Shown piece by piece: positions 25,177 to 34,674 of a DNA stretch of 64,000 nucleotides. Location of the stretch: positions 434,001 to 498,000 of the forward strand of contig NZ_CANLGU010000001.1 of NCBI RefSeq assembly GCF_947490405.1. Direction: 5' to 3'. Numbering within the stretch: position 1 is the stretch's first letter; every line of letters begins with the position of its first letter. The translations under genes were made by a program, and so were the position numbers. The notes beneath the pieces were generated by a model. That model worked only from the letters and a program-made list of their open reading frames with translations. It did not search any database and was not told where the DNA came from. The stretch comes from an uncultured Algibacter sp. (GTDB lineage: Bacteria > Bacteroidota > Bacteroidia > Flavobacteriales > Flavobacteriaceae).

Positions 25177-28026
25177 ATGAATACCAATGCTTTTGCTCTT
25201 CGTCATATTGGTCCTCGAGAAAAAGACCAAAAATTAATGTTAGACACATTAGGATTAGACACATTAGACCAACTAATTTACGAAACTATCCCAGATGATA
25301 TTCGCTTAAAAAACGGTTTAAATTTGGATGCCCCTATGACGGAACATGAGTATTTATTACATATTCATGAATTATCAAAAAAGAACAAAGCACGTAAAAC
25401 CTATATTGGTTTGGGTTATCACCCAACTATCATGCCTGCTGTGATTCAAAGAAATATTCTTGAAAATCCGGGTTGGTATACAGCCTACACCCCTTACCAA
25501 GCTGAAATTGCTCAAGGCAGGTTAGAAGCTCTGTTAAATTTCCAAACCATGGTTATTGATTTAACTGGAATGGAAATAGCAAACGCATCTCTATTGGATG
25601 AAAGTACTGCTGCTGCTGAGGCTATGAGTTTATTATTTGCTGTAAGAGAACGAGATCAGAAAAAATCTGGAGTCAATAAATTTTTTGTTTCTAAATATAT
25701 TTTACCTCAAACTCTATCATTACTACAAACTAGGGCAACTCCAATTGGCATTGAACTTGTTGTTGGTGAAGAAGAAGCATTTGATTTTTCTGAAGATTTC
25801 TTTGGAGCTATACTTCAATACCCTGGTAAAGATGGACAGATTACCGATATAAAATCATTTATAAATCAAGCAAATAATTCTAGAATTAAAGTAGCTGTTG
25901 CTGCAGATATTTTGAGTTTAGTTAAACTAGAAGCTCCAGGTAAATTTGGAGCTGATGTTGTTGTTGGGACCACACAACGTTTCGGAATTCCTATGGGGTA
26001 CGGTGGTCCACATGCTGCATATTTTGCAACGAAAACAGCTTATAAAAGAGATATCCCTGGGCGTATTATAGGCGTAACAAAAGATGCTAACGGAAATCGT
26101 GCATTACGTATGGCGCTTCAAACAAGAGAGCAACATATAAAACGAGATAAAGCCACATCAAATATTTGTACTGCTCAGGTTTTACTTGCAGTTATGGCGA
26201 GTATGTATAGTGTTTATCATGGACCGCAAGGCTTAAAATTTATAGCTAGCAAAGTCCATAATAAAACAGCAACACTCGCCAATATATTAGAAAAATTGGG
26301 TTACGATCAAGTAAACACATCTTATTTTGATACGCTTCAAATAAAAACCAAGGCTAAAACAATAAAGAAAGTTGCTACCGAAAAGAAGGTAAACTTACAC
26401 TATCCCAATAAAAACACGGTTACAATTTCAATTAATGAAACTACCTCTATTAGAGATATTAATTATTTAATTTCCATTTTTGCAGAGGCTGCTAAAAAAG
26501 AAACAATCGTCATTTCTTCAGTTGAAGATACAAATCAAATTTCCGAACCATTACAAAGACAATCAGATTTTTTAACTGAAGCCGTTTTTAATACCTACCA
26601 TTCTGAAACAGAATTGATGCGTTACATAAAAAACTTAGAGCGTAAAGATTTAGCCTTAAATCATTCCATGATTTCGTTAGGATCTTGTACTATGAAGTTA
26701 AATGCAGCTTCAGAGATGCTACCTTTAAGTTGGTTTAAATGGGGGAATATTCATCCTTTTGCACCCCTAAAACAAGCTAAAGGTTATTTAACAGTTTTAA
26801 AAGAATTAGAAGATCAATTAACAGAGATTACAGGTTTTTCTGCAACCTCGTTACAACCAAACTCTGGTGCTCAAGGTGAATTTGCTGGACTCATGGTTAT
26901 TAAAGCATATCATGAATCTCGTAATGACCATCATAGGAATATTTGTTTAATCCCATCTTCTGCTCATGGCACTAATCCAGCAAGTGCAGTTATGGCTGGT
27001 ATGAAAGTAGTTGTTACAAAATCAACCGAAGAAGGTAATATAGATATAGACGATTTACGTGAAAAAGCAGAGCTACATAAAGACAACCTTTCCGCATTAA
27101 TGGTAACCTATCCATCTACTCATGGTGTATACGAATCTGCTATTAAAGAAATAACGCAAATTATTCACGATAATGGAGGACAAGTTTATATGGACGGTGC
27201 CAACATGAATGCTCAAGTAGGTTTAACTAACCCCGGAAATATTGGTGCAGATGTTTGTCATCTTAATCTCCATAAAACTTTTGCAATTCCGCATGGTGGT
27301 GGCGGACCTGGTGTTGGTCCAATTTGTGTTGCAAAACAATTAGTACCATTCTTACCCGGAAATCCTCTTGTAAAAACGGGAGGCGACAAAGCTATTACTG
27401 CTATTTCTGCAGCACCATTTGGTTCATCTTTAGCTTGTTTAATTTCTTACGGCTATATTAAAATGCTAGGTGCACAAGGCTTAACTGAGTCTACCAAAAT
27501 AGCTATTTTAAATGCAAACTATATTAAACATCGTCTTCAAGGAAGTTATGAAACGTTGTATTCTGGTGAACGTGGACGTGCTGCGCATGAAATGATTATA
27601 GATTGTCGTCCATTTAAAGTCCATGGAATAGAGGTTACTGATATTGCTAAACGCCTTATGGATTATGGTTTTCATGCACCAACTGTTTCTTTTCCTGTAG
27701 CTGGAACCATGATGATTGAGCCCACAGAAAGCGAAAGTAAAGCAGAAATGGATCGTTTTTGTGATGCCATGATTTCTATCAAAAAAGAAATAGATAGTGT
27801 ATCCAAGGAAGATGATAATAATGTTTTAAAAAATGCACCGCATACATTATCTATGATTACGACAGATGAATGGCAATTTCCTTACTCTAGAAAAGAAGCT
27901 GCTTTCCCATTAGATTATGTTAAAGACAACAAATTCTGGCCAAGTGTAAGACGTGTTGATGATGCTTATGGTGATAGAAATTTAATTTGCTCTTGCACGC
28001 CTATAGAAGCTTATGCAGAGGCCTAA
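25177..28026 (+). CDS. gcvP: Glycine dehydrogenase (decarboxylating), P-protein
   Basis: GcvP decarboxylates glycine and passes the aminomethyl group to lipoyl-GcvH in the glycine cleavage system. At 949 aa this is the long single-chain form. It has an N-terminal half starting with FALRHIGPREKDQ and a C-terminal half with the PLP-binding lysine K700 in HLNLHKTFAIPHGGGGPG. Other signatures are SLGSCTMKLNA and PNSGAQGE. The other gcv genes are not in the window. Confidence 0.98.
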   Translation: MNTNAFALRHIGPREKDQKLMLDTLGLDTLDQLIYETIPDDIRLKNGLNLDAPMTEHEYLLHIHELSKKNKARKTYIGLGYHPTIMPAVIQRNILENPGWYTAYTPYQAEIAQGRLEALLNFQTMVIDLTGMEIANASLLDESTAAAEAMSLLFAVRERDQKKSGVNKFFVSKYILPQTLSLLQTRATPIGIELVVGEEEAFDFSEDFFGAILQYPGKDGQITDIKSFINQANNSRIKVAVAADILSLVKLEAPGKFGADVVVGTTQRFGIPMGYGGPHAAYFATKTAYKRDIPGRIIGVTKDANGNRALRMALQTREQHIKRDKATSNICTAQVLLAVMASMYSVYHGPQGLKFIASKVHNKTATLANILEKLGYDQVNTSYFDTLQIKTKAKTIKKVATEKKVNLHYPNKNTVTISINETTSIRDINYLISIFAEAAKKETIVISSVEDTNQISEPLQRQSDFLTEAVFNTYHSETELMRYIKNLERKDLALNHSMISLGSCTMKLNAASEMLPLSWFKWGNIHPFAPLKQAKGYLTVLKELEDQLTEITGFSATSLQPNSGAQGEFAGLMVIKAYHESRNDHHRNICLIPSSAHGTNPASAVMAGMKVVVTKSTEEGNIDIDDLREKAELHKDNLSALMVTYPSTHGVYESAIKEITQIIHDNGGQVYMDGANMNAQVGLTNPGNIGADVCHLNLHKTFAIPHGGGGPGVGPICVAKQLVPFLPGNPLVKTGGDKAITAISAAPFGSSLACLISYGYIKMLGAQGLTESTKIAILNANYIKHRLQGSYETLYSGERGRAAHEMIIDCRPFKVHGIEVTDIAKRLMDYGFHAPTVSFPVAGTMMIEPTESESKAEMDRFCDAMISIKKEIDSVSKEDDNNVLKNAPHTLSMITTDEWQFPYSRKEAAFPLDYVKDNKFWPSVRRVDDAYGDRNLICSCTPIEAYAEA

Positions 28027-28128
28027 AATAGCTTTTGAACATCGTAAAACATCTTAAAACTAGATTTTTATTTTTGCAAATGATTTTATATTGCTTTTGT
28101 TGAATCATATTAAAGGAATTGTTCTCAT

Positions 28129-29187
28129 ATGAATATTAAAATTACTGGCACTGGAAGCTACATACCTGCGGAAATTGAAAAAAATGAAGACTTCCATAAT
28201 CATGAATTTTTAAATAGTGACGGCTCTAGTATAAATGCTCCTAGCGAGATTATAGTTAAAAAATTTAAAGCCATAACAGGTATTGAAGAACGTCGTTACG
28301 CAAAAAAACATTTAAACACTTCTGATATCGCTTCATTTGCTGCTGAAAAAGCTCTTGAAAACGCTAAAATTAATCGAGAAGATTTAGATTATATTATAGT
28401 TGCTCACAATTATGGAGATGTTAGACATAACAGCCAACAAAGCGATACCGTACCAAGTATAGCTTCAAGAGTTAAGCATTTATTACAAATTAAAAACCCT
28501 AAATGCGTTGGTTACGATTTACTTTTTGGTTGCCCAGGTTGGGTTGAAGGCGTTATACAAGCCCATGCCTTTATAAAATCTGGAATCGCACAAAAATGCT
28601 TAGTCATTGGAGCTGAAACGTTATCTCGTGTTATCGACCCACACGATAGAGATTCTATGATTTATAGTGATGGGGCTGGTGCTGTTATAGTTGAAGCTTC
28701 AGAAGACAAATCAGGTATATTAGCCCATGAATCTGCTACTTTTGCTTTAGACGAAGCTCATTTTATATTCTTCGGAGAAACAAATAATCAAGAGTCTGAT
28801 GATACACGTCGCTACATAAAAATGTATGGTCGTAAAATATATGAATTTGCATTAACCAATGTTCCACTAGCTATGAAATCTTGCTTGGACAAAAGTGGAA
28901 TTAATATTTCTCAGGTTAAAAAAATTTTAATACACCAAGCCAATGAAAAAATGGATGAAGCTATTGTAAAACGTTTTTATGAGCTTCATAATATGGATAT
29001 GCCTGAAGGCATTATGCCTATGAGTATAGGAAAACTTGGAAACTCAAGTGTTGCAACAGTTCCTACCTTATACAACATGATTTTGAATGGCGACCTTGAA
29101 AACCAAGAAATAAACAAAGGTGATGTTATTATTTTTGCTAGTGTTGGTGCTGGTATGAATATTAATGCTATCGTTTATAAACAATAA
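28129..29187 (+). CDS. 3-oxoacyl-ACP synthase III family protein (KAS III)
   Basis: This 352-aa thiolase-fold enzyme keeps the full KAS III triad: Cys135 (LLFGCPGW), His269 (ILIHQAN) and Asn305 (KLGNSSV). These enzymes join a starter acyl-CoA to malonyl-ACP. A stretch of about 25 residues after ITGTGSYIPAEIE is atypical for FabH and suggests a specialised paralogue rather than housekeeping FabH. The next gene starts 2 bases after the stop, and a glycosyltransferase follows, hinting at synthesis of a modified lipid or other acyl product. Confidence 0.85.
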   Translation: MNIKITGTGSYIPAEIEKNEDFHNHEFLNSDGSSINAPSEIIVKKFKAITGIEERRYAKKHLNTSDIASFAAEKALENAKINREDLDYIIVAHNYGDVRHNSQQSDTVPSIASRVKHLLQIKNPKCVGYDLLFGCPGWVEGVIQAHAFIKSGIAQKCLVIGAETLSRVIDPHDRDSMIYSDGAGAVIVEASEDKSGILAHESATFALDEAHFIFFGETNNQESDDTRRYIKMYGRKIYEFALTNVPLAMKSCLDKSGINISQVKKILIHQANEKMDEAIVKRFYELHNMDMPEGIMPMSIGKLGNSSVATVPTLYNMILNGDLENQEINKGDVIIFASVGAGMNINAIVYKQ

Positions 29188-29189
29188 GC

Positions 29190-29711
29190 ATGTACGAGAA
29201 AACCTTTCCCAATAAACGTTTTAAACACACCATCGATTTTCTAGAAAAACATGTTACAAACGCAGAATCTATTTTAGATTTAGGTGTTGCAAATCCTTTT
29301 ACCAAAATTATGCAGGAGCATGGATATTCTGTAGAAAACACCAAAGGCGAAGATTTAGATATCGACACCTCTAATATTGAAATTTCAGGTGCAGACGTAG
29401 TAACCGCTTTTGAAATTTTTGAACATTTACTTTCTCCTTTTACTGTTTTAAAATCGATTAAATCTAATAAACTTGTTGCTAGTATACCTCTTAAACTATG
29501 GTTTTCTTCAGCATATAGAAGTAAAACTGATATGCTTGACAGACACTATCATGAGTTTGAAGATTGGCAATTCGATTGGCTTTTAGAAAAAGCTGGATGG
29601 AAAATTATTGATAGCCAAAAATGGACAAATCCAACAAAAAAAATTGGTATCCGCCCTATTCTAAGATGGTTTACTCCCAGATACTACATTGTTTATGCTG
29701 AAAAAGTTTAA
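29190..29711 (+). CDS. Class I methyltransferase-like protein
   Basis: This 173-aa protein has an abbreviated Rossmann methyltransferase layout. Motif I appears as ILDLGVANP, followed by GADVVTAFEIFEHLLSP, a typical motif II/post-I region. It is shorter than most such enzymes. It sits 2 bases after the KAS III gene and 26 bases before the glycosyltransferase, so it is likely part of that operon. Substrate unknown. Confidence 0.75.
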   Translation: MYEKTFPNKRFKHTIDFLEKHVTNAESILDLGVANPFTKIMQEHGYSVENTKGEDLDIDTSNIEISGADVVTAFEIFEHLLSPFTVLKSIKSNKLVASIPLKLWFSSAYRSKTDMLDRHYHEFEDWQFDWLLEKAGWKIIDSQKWTNPTKKIGIRPILRWFTPRYYIVYAEKV

Positions 29712-29737
29712 TTTAGTTTTTTAAACTCAAAAAGCTT

Positions 29738-30589
29738 TTGAATTTTTACATTATCATTCCTGCACATAACGAAGCGGATTCTATCGGATTAACGCTTAAT
29801 TCCTTGGTAAAGCAAACTTTAATACCAAAAAAAATTATTGTAGTAAATGATAATTCAACAGATAACACACAAGCTGTAGTTGATGGATACGCCGAAGTTC
29901 ATCCTAATATATCTCTAATACATAATACATCTTCTAACGAGCACTTACCTGGTTCAAAAATCATTAATGCATTTTACAAAGGTTACAATACTCTAGATGA
30001 AAATTACGATGTAATTTGCAAATTTGATGCTGATTTAATCTTTCCTGAAAATTATTTAGAGCAATTAGCGTCTCATTTTAAAAAAAAAGAATCACTAGGG
30101 ATGGCAGCAGGGTTTTGTTATATTGAAAAAAATGGTGATTGGGTTTTAGAAAATTTAACTCGAAAAGATCATATTCGTGGTGCTTTAAAAGCCTACAGAA
30201 AAACATGTTTTCATCAAATTGGAAAACTAAAACCGTCTATGGGTTGGGATACCGTAGATGAACTTTTAGCTCAATACTACAAGTGGGAAATTTTAACTGA
30301 TGAAAAGCTGCATGTAAAACATCTTAAGCCTACAGGAATTAGTTATAATAAAGCCTCAAAATATTTACAAGGTGAAGCGATGTACAAAATGCGTTATGGC
30401 TTTTTTATCACTTTAATTTCTGCGTTGAAACTAGCCTACAAAAAACAAAGTGCTTCACTTTTTAAGAATTATATGGTTGGATACTTTAAAGCTAAAAAAC
30501 AAAAAACAGACTTTTTAGTTTCTGAAAAAGAGGGTGAATTTATTAGAGACTTACGTTGGAAGGGCATGTTGAGTAAATTGAAAATTTAA
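29738..30589 (+). CDS. Family 2 glycosyltransferase (TTG start)
   Basis: This 283-aa GT-A type transferase begins with FYIIIPAHNEADSIGLTL. The nucleotide-sugar region is VVNDNSTDNT, the DxD-like motif is KFDADLIFP, and MGWDTVDEL lies further on. No ATG is available upstream, since an in-frame TAG lies at 29714-29716, so TTG at 29738 is the best start. It lacks membrane helices. With the KAS III and methyltransferase genes it suggests assembly of a glycosylated product, whose nature is open. Confidence 0.82.
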   Translation: MNFYIIIPAHNEADSIGLTLNSLVKQTLIPKKIIVVNDNSTDNTQAVVDGYAEVHPNISLIHNTSSNEHLPGSKIINAFYKGYNTLDENYDVICKFDADLIFPENYLEQLASHFKKKESLGMAAGFCYIEKNGDWVLENLTRKDHIRGALKAYRKTCFHQIGKLKPSMGWDTVDELLAQYYKWEILTDEKLHVKHLKPTGISYNKASKYLQGEAMYKMRYGFFITLISALKLAYKKQSASLFKNYMVGYFKAKKQKTDFLVSEKEGEFIRDLRWKGMLSKLKI

Positions 30590-30629
30590 AACCCTAAAAA
30601 CAAGTTTTTGACAAAGAATACTTATTCTA

Positions 30630-31436
30630 CTAGAAGCTCCAATCTTTATAACTACCAGAAGCTTCCAACTTATTCTCAACAGAATCTTCTAATTCTGGAA
30701 AAAAATCAATTCCTGTCAATTTTTCAATAGTATCAACAGGTACAACAAATTCATACAATGGTTTTCTAGAATCTTTATGCCTCATCAAAAAACCAATCAT
30801 CTTAGTTTCACCTGTATTGTTATCAATTAAAACTTTATAAAATTGATTAGGAACTGAGACCTCTTCTTTTCCTATAGTTTTCATACGCCCTTTTAATACA
30901 CCTCCTGTTACCACAAACACCCCATCATACTTTCTTGCCCAATACCGTACTTTTTGTTCTAGCCTGTTCCAGATTCCTGAATTAAATCGATGTTCTTGCG
31001 GTGAAATATTACTGGTTAAAAAAGTTTCATCATGTGCTTTTTTAGTATACCGTCTGTCTCCTGCAGGACATAAATGTCCGCGATCATAACCAGAATTTTT
31101 ATAGTTGCGCCAACTAGCTGCTCCTGTTTTTATAGTATGATCTATTTCAAAATAAGGGCGTTTGTGATTTGTATTTGAAAGGTGTGATTTTTTTAACTCA
31201 TAGGCAACCCATTCAGCTTGCTCATGAGGTTCACTATAAGATAGCGAGTAACCGTTATGATGTACAATTTGACCTGTTGTGCTTGATGGCAAAAAAAACT
31301 CATTAGTATCATACTTGGGTATTTTACCCTCATTAACAACTTCTGCTTTTATTTCTTCATCTAAAAAATAATCGTAAATATAAAGTCCTACCATAATAGT
31401 TATGGCCACAATTGAGTATACTGCTCGTTTATTCAT
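30630..31436 (-). CDS. Membrane-anchored DNA/RNA non-specific endonuclease
   Basis: This 268-aa protein has one N-terminal hydrophobic helix (about 5-24) and a nuclease domain of the NucA/EndoG type. The metal-site motif is DRGH (GYDRGHLCPAGD), followed by LTSNISPQEHRFNSGIWNRLE. Such enzymes cleave DNA and RNA without sequence specificity, here outside the cytoplasm. Its ATG overlaps the stop of the PafA-type phosphatase by one base (TAATG), so the two are coupled. Together they could release phosphate from extracellular nucleic acid. Confidence 0.9.
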   Translation of the reverse strand: MNKRAVYSIVAITIMVGLYIYDYFLDEEIKAEVVNEGKIPKYDTNEFFLPSSTTGQIVHHNGYSLSYSEPHEQAEWVAYELKKSHLSNTNHKRPYFEIDHTIKTGAASWRNYKNSGYDRGHLCPAGDRRYTKKAHDETFLTSNISPQEHRFNSGIWNRLEQKVRYWARKYDGVFVVTGGVLKGRMKTIGKEEVSVPNQFYKVLIDNNTGETKMIGFLMRHKDSRKPLYEFVVPVDTIEKLTGIDFFPELEDSVENKLEASGSYKDWSF

Positions 31437-33058
31437 TATTTCAAAACAAACTCTAATGGTTGACCCGTGGCAAAATTTGGAAAACTGATACCTAAAAGCG
31501 CCGACATGGTTGGGGCAATATCTGTAATCTCTGTTTTCTTATACGTATATCCAGATTTTACACCTTTTCCGAAGAACAATAACGGTACATGGGTATCATA
31601 ATTTAAACCACTACCATGTGTAGAACCAGTTTTCCCATAACTGATATAAGATGGGTCATTAACTATAATAACGTCGCCAGAACGCTTTTGATTGTAACCC
31701 ATTTGCAACAACGCCTCTATACCAGTTGTAAAATTTACAGAACTCATTGTTGTAGCAGTATAAGCTTTTGAAACATGTGAATATGTAATTTGCTCATCAA
31801 CAATTGCGCGTTGAACATCTTTTAATTTTAGACCTAAAGCCTTTACTTTATCTCGATTTAAAAAAATCTGATTATTACTTATATTGTCAACAATTTCTGT
31901 AGTACCAAACGTCTCTGTTAAAAATGTATTGAAGCGCTTTTTTCGCTCAGAAAGTTTTAAATAACCTGCAGGTATTTTAACAGACTGCAAATATGCAGGA
32001 ACTTCAATAGCTCCATGATCAGCAGTTAAAAAAACGGTGTACTCACCTTCACCAACTTCAATATCTAACACATTAAAAAAACGTTCTAAATCCTTATCTA
32101 GTCTCAAATAAGTATCTTGAATTTCTTTAGAATTTACTCCAAAATTATGTCCTATATAATCTGTACTAGAAAAACTCACTGTTAGAACATCTGTGATATC
32201 GTCTTTTCCAAGACTTTCTGCTTTTACAGCTTGAATAGCAAAATCTGTAACAATACTATTACCATAAGGGCTTTGTTTTAAAATATCAAACCCCATATTC
32301 GTCTTTGCTAACTTTTTTAAATCATATGGAAAAGTAGCTGTTTTTTTTCCAGTATACCCCCTTTCAAAATCATTCAAATCTTCACCACTTTCGGTATAAT
32401 CTTCAATATTATAAAGGGTATTCCATTCTTTTAAATAAGACGTAACAACCTTAGATCCATTAAACTTTTTCACCCATTCTGGCAAGGTTACCATATAATA
32501 AGTACTGGACACAAAATTACCCTCGTCTTTACCCCTGAACCAATAAGCGGCATTTGCCGAATGACCTGCAGGTAAAATTGCCCCACGATCCTTTATTGAG
32601 ATACCAATACTTTTTCCTCGCATTTGTGTAAACAATCTATTTTCATCAGCAAAGGTTGTAGTTTTCATCCTATGAGGAGACATACGCTCTAATTCCGAAT
32701 CAGTCCCTACTGCCTTAACAGAATCATCTCCAGCACAATACACCATTTCCTTTACTTCCTTATCGTACCAATTGTTTCCTATTACACCATGATATTTAGG
32801 TGTTGTACCTGTATATATTGATGTATGCCCCGGCCCTGTATAAGTTGGCACGTAATTAAAATGATTGTTCTTGCAGTTAAACCCCTCACGCATCATACGT
32901 TTAAAACCGCCTTTTCCATATTTACCATTAAAACGTGTGAGATAATCATAACGCATTTGGTCCACCACAATACCAACGACTAGTTTTGGTTTTTGATTTT
33001 GCGCCACAGTGGACAATGACATAAAAAACCCGAAAAGTAATGATAGAAAAAATCTCAT
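31436..33058 (-). CDS. PafA-type alkaline phosphatase
   Basis: This 540-aa exported phosphomonoesterase belongs to the alkaline phosphatase superfamily. It has a signal peptide ending near STVAQ, a metal-ligand Asp33 in GIVVDQMRYDYL and the presumed nucleophile Thr74 in YTGPGH. The SIKDRGAILPAGH segment supplies the Lys and Arg typical of PafA, and TADHGAIEVP the late metal ligands. PafA-type enzymes are common in Bacteroidota and are often not repressed by phosphate. It is translationally coupled to the nuclease gene. Confidence 0.9.
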   Translation of the reverse strand: MRFFLSLLFGFFMSLSTVAQNQKPKLVVGIVVDQMRYDYLTRFNGKYGKGGFKRMMREGFNCKNNHFNYVPTYTGPGHTSIYTGTTPKYHGVIGNNWYDKEVKEMVYCAGDDSVKAVGTDSELERMSPHRMKTTTFADENRLFTQMRGKSIGISIKDRGAILPAGHSANAAYWFRGKDEGNFVSSTYYMVTLPEWVKKFNGSKVVTSYLKEWNTLYNIEDYTESGEDLNDFERGYTGKKTATFPYDLKKLAKTNMGFDILKQSPYGNSIVTDFAIQAVKAESLGKDDITDVLTVSFSSTDYIGHNFGVNSKEIQDTYLRLDKDLERFFNVLDIEVGEGEYTVFLTADHGAIEVPAYLQSVKIPAGYLKLSERKKRFNTFLTETFGTTEIVDNISNNQIFLNRDKVKALGLKLKDVQRAIVDEQITYSHVSKAYTATTMSSVNFTTGIEALLQMGYNQKRSGDVIIVNDPSYISYGKTGSTHGSGLNYDTHVPLLFFGKGVKSGYTYKKTEITDIAPTMSALLGISFPNFATGQPLEFVLK

Positions 33059-33081
33059 TTTATTATAATATTTATTGTATC

Positions 33082-33089
33082 CAAAAATA
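33082..33089 (-). promoter_or_regulatory. Possible -7 element of the pafA-like gene
   Basis: TATTTTTG on the minus strand, 23 bases before the ATG. No good -33 TTG was found. A PHO-box-like repeat was not recognised. Confidence 0.33.
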
Positions 33090-33169
33090 CACTTTTTAAA
33101 ACATCATAATTTAAATTTAAGCTTAAATTGGTATAAGTTTTTTTTACTTTAGCATTAACAAAAAAGTAT

Positions 33170-33907
33170 ATGACATACCTACACAACATAGGCGCTTATT
33201 TTTTAATGATTGTTGAAATGTTTCGAAAACCAACCAAATGGAGCGTTATGAAACAACTCATCCTTAAAGATGTTGATGACCTAATTATTGGCTCTTTGGG
33301 TATTGTAGCATTTATATCCTTTTTTGTAGGTGGTGTAGTAACCATACAAACAGCACTTAATATTGATAACCCCTTAATTCCTAAATACCTTGTTGGGTTT
33401 GCTACAAGACAATCTATAATTCTTGAGTTTGCCCCCACTTTTATGTCTATTATTATGGCAGGAAAAGTAGGATCGTTCATTACATCCAGTATAGGAACTA
33501 TGCGTGTTACAGAGCAAATTGATGCTCTTGAAGTTATGGGAATTAATTCACTTAACTACTTGGTTTTTCCTAAGTTTGTTTCCATGATGCTCTACCCTTT
33601 TGTTATATCAATAGCCATGTTTTTAGGAATTCTTGGAGGTATGGCTGCTTGTGTATATGGGGGCTTTAGCACGCTTGAAGACTACATAACTGGAATTCAA
33701 ACAGATTTTGAGACCTTCCATGTAACTTACGCTTTCATTAAAACAATTGTTTTTGCTTTTGTCCTAGCAACAATTCCTTCTTTTCATGGGTTTTACATGA
33801 AAGGTGGTGCCTTAGAGGTTGGTAAAGCAAGTACCACATCTTTTGTTTGGACTAGTGTTGTTATTATCATTTTAAACTATTTTCTAACCCAAATGTTGTT
33901 AAGCTAA
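33170..33907 (+). CDS. mlaE: MlaE-type ABC transporter permease
   Basis: This 245-aa permease belongs to the phospholipid/MCE transport family. It has about five membrane segments and the conserved stretches GGVVTIQTAL, PTFMSIIMAGKVGSFITS and GTMRVTEQIDALEVMGI. In Gram-negative bacteria MlaE moves lipids between the membranes together with MlaF, MlaD and others. The ATPase gene starts on the last base of its stop codon. No MCE-domain (MlaD) gene is adjacent. Confidence 0.92.
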   Translation: MTYLHNIGAYFLMIVEMFRKPTKWSVMKQLILKDVDDLIIGSLGIVAFISFFVGGVVTIQTALNIDNPLIPKYLVGFATRQSIILEFAPTFMSIIMAGKVGSFITSSIGTMRVTEQIDALEVMGINSLNYLVFPKFVSMMLYPFVISIAMFLGILGGMAACVYGGFSTLEDYITGIQTDFETFHVTYAFIKTIVFAFVLATIPSFHGFYMKGGALEVGKASTTSFVWTSVVIIILNYFLTQMLLS

Positions 33908-34674
33908 TGATAGAAGTTAATAATTTACATAAATCATTTGGAGACGTAGAAGTTTTAAAAGGAATAAGCACCTCTTTTGAAAAAGGAAAAACAAACCTCA
34001 TAATTGGACAGAGTGGCTCTGGTAAAACAGTATTTCTAAAATGTTTATTAGGTCTTTTTGAATATGAAGAAGGTGCTATAGCTTATGATGGGAAGATATT
34101 TTCTCAACTTTCTGAAGATGAAAAGCGAAATATAAGAGCACAGATTGGTATGGTATTTCAAGGTAGTGCACTTTTTGATTCGATGACCATAGCTGAAAAT
34201 GTGATGTTTCCATTACAAATGTTTACTAAACAAAGTAAAAGCGAAATGGAAGACCGTGTTGATTTTGTTTTAAAACGTGTTAACTTACCTGACGCTCATT
34301 CAAAAATGCCAAGTGAAGCTTCTGGAGGTATGCAAAAGCGTGTTGCTATAGCCCGTGCTATTGTAAATAATCCAAAGTATTTATTTTGTGATGAACCTAA
34401 TTCTGGTTTAGATCCAAAAACAGCCATTGTAATTGATAACTTAATACAAGAAATTACGGATGAATATCAAATAACAACCGTCATTAATTCTCATGACATG
34501 AACTCTGTAATGGAAATTGGAGAAAAAATTGTTTTTCTAAGGCATGGATTGAAAGCTTGGGAAGGCTCTAATAAAACTATCTTTAAGACAGATAATGAGG
34601 TGGTAACAGACTTTGTTTACTCTTCAAACTTGTTCAAAAAAGTACGTAAAATGTATCTAAAAGAGCATGACTAA
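33907..34674 (+). CDS. mlaF: MlaF-type ABC transporter ATPase
   Basis: This 255-aa ATPase partners MlaE. Walker A is GQSGSGKT, the Q-loop is in GMVFQGSALF, the signature is SGGMQKR and Walker B is LFCDEPNSGLD. These are typical for the MCE-associated subfamily. It overlaps mlaE by one base, and its stop codon overlaps the stop of the convergent DUF389 gene. Confidence 0.94.
   Translation: MIEVNNLHKSFGDVEVLKGISTSFEKGKTNLIIGQSGSGKTVFLKCLLGLFEYEEGAIAYDGKIFSQLSEDEKRNIRAQIGMVFQGSALFDSMTIAENVMFPLQMFTKQSKSEMEDRVDFVLKRVNLPDAHSKMPSEASGGMQKRVAIARAIVNNPKYLFCDEPNSGLDPKTAIVIDNLIQEITDEYQITTVINSHDMNSVMEIGEKIVFLRHGLKAWEGSNKTIFKTDNEVVTDFVYSSNLFKKVRKMYLKEHD

Noticed and set aside
33114-33129. 16-bp perfect palindrome AATTTAAGCTTAAATT between pafA-like gene and mlaE
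   Set aside because: Could be an operator, but composition is so AT-rich and the site so isolated that I do not call it.
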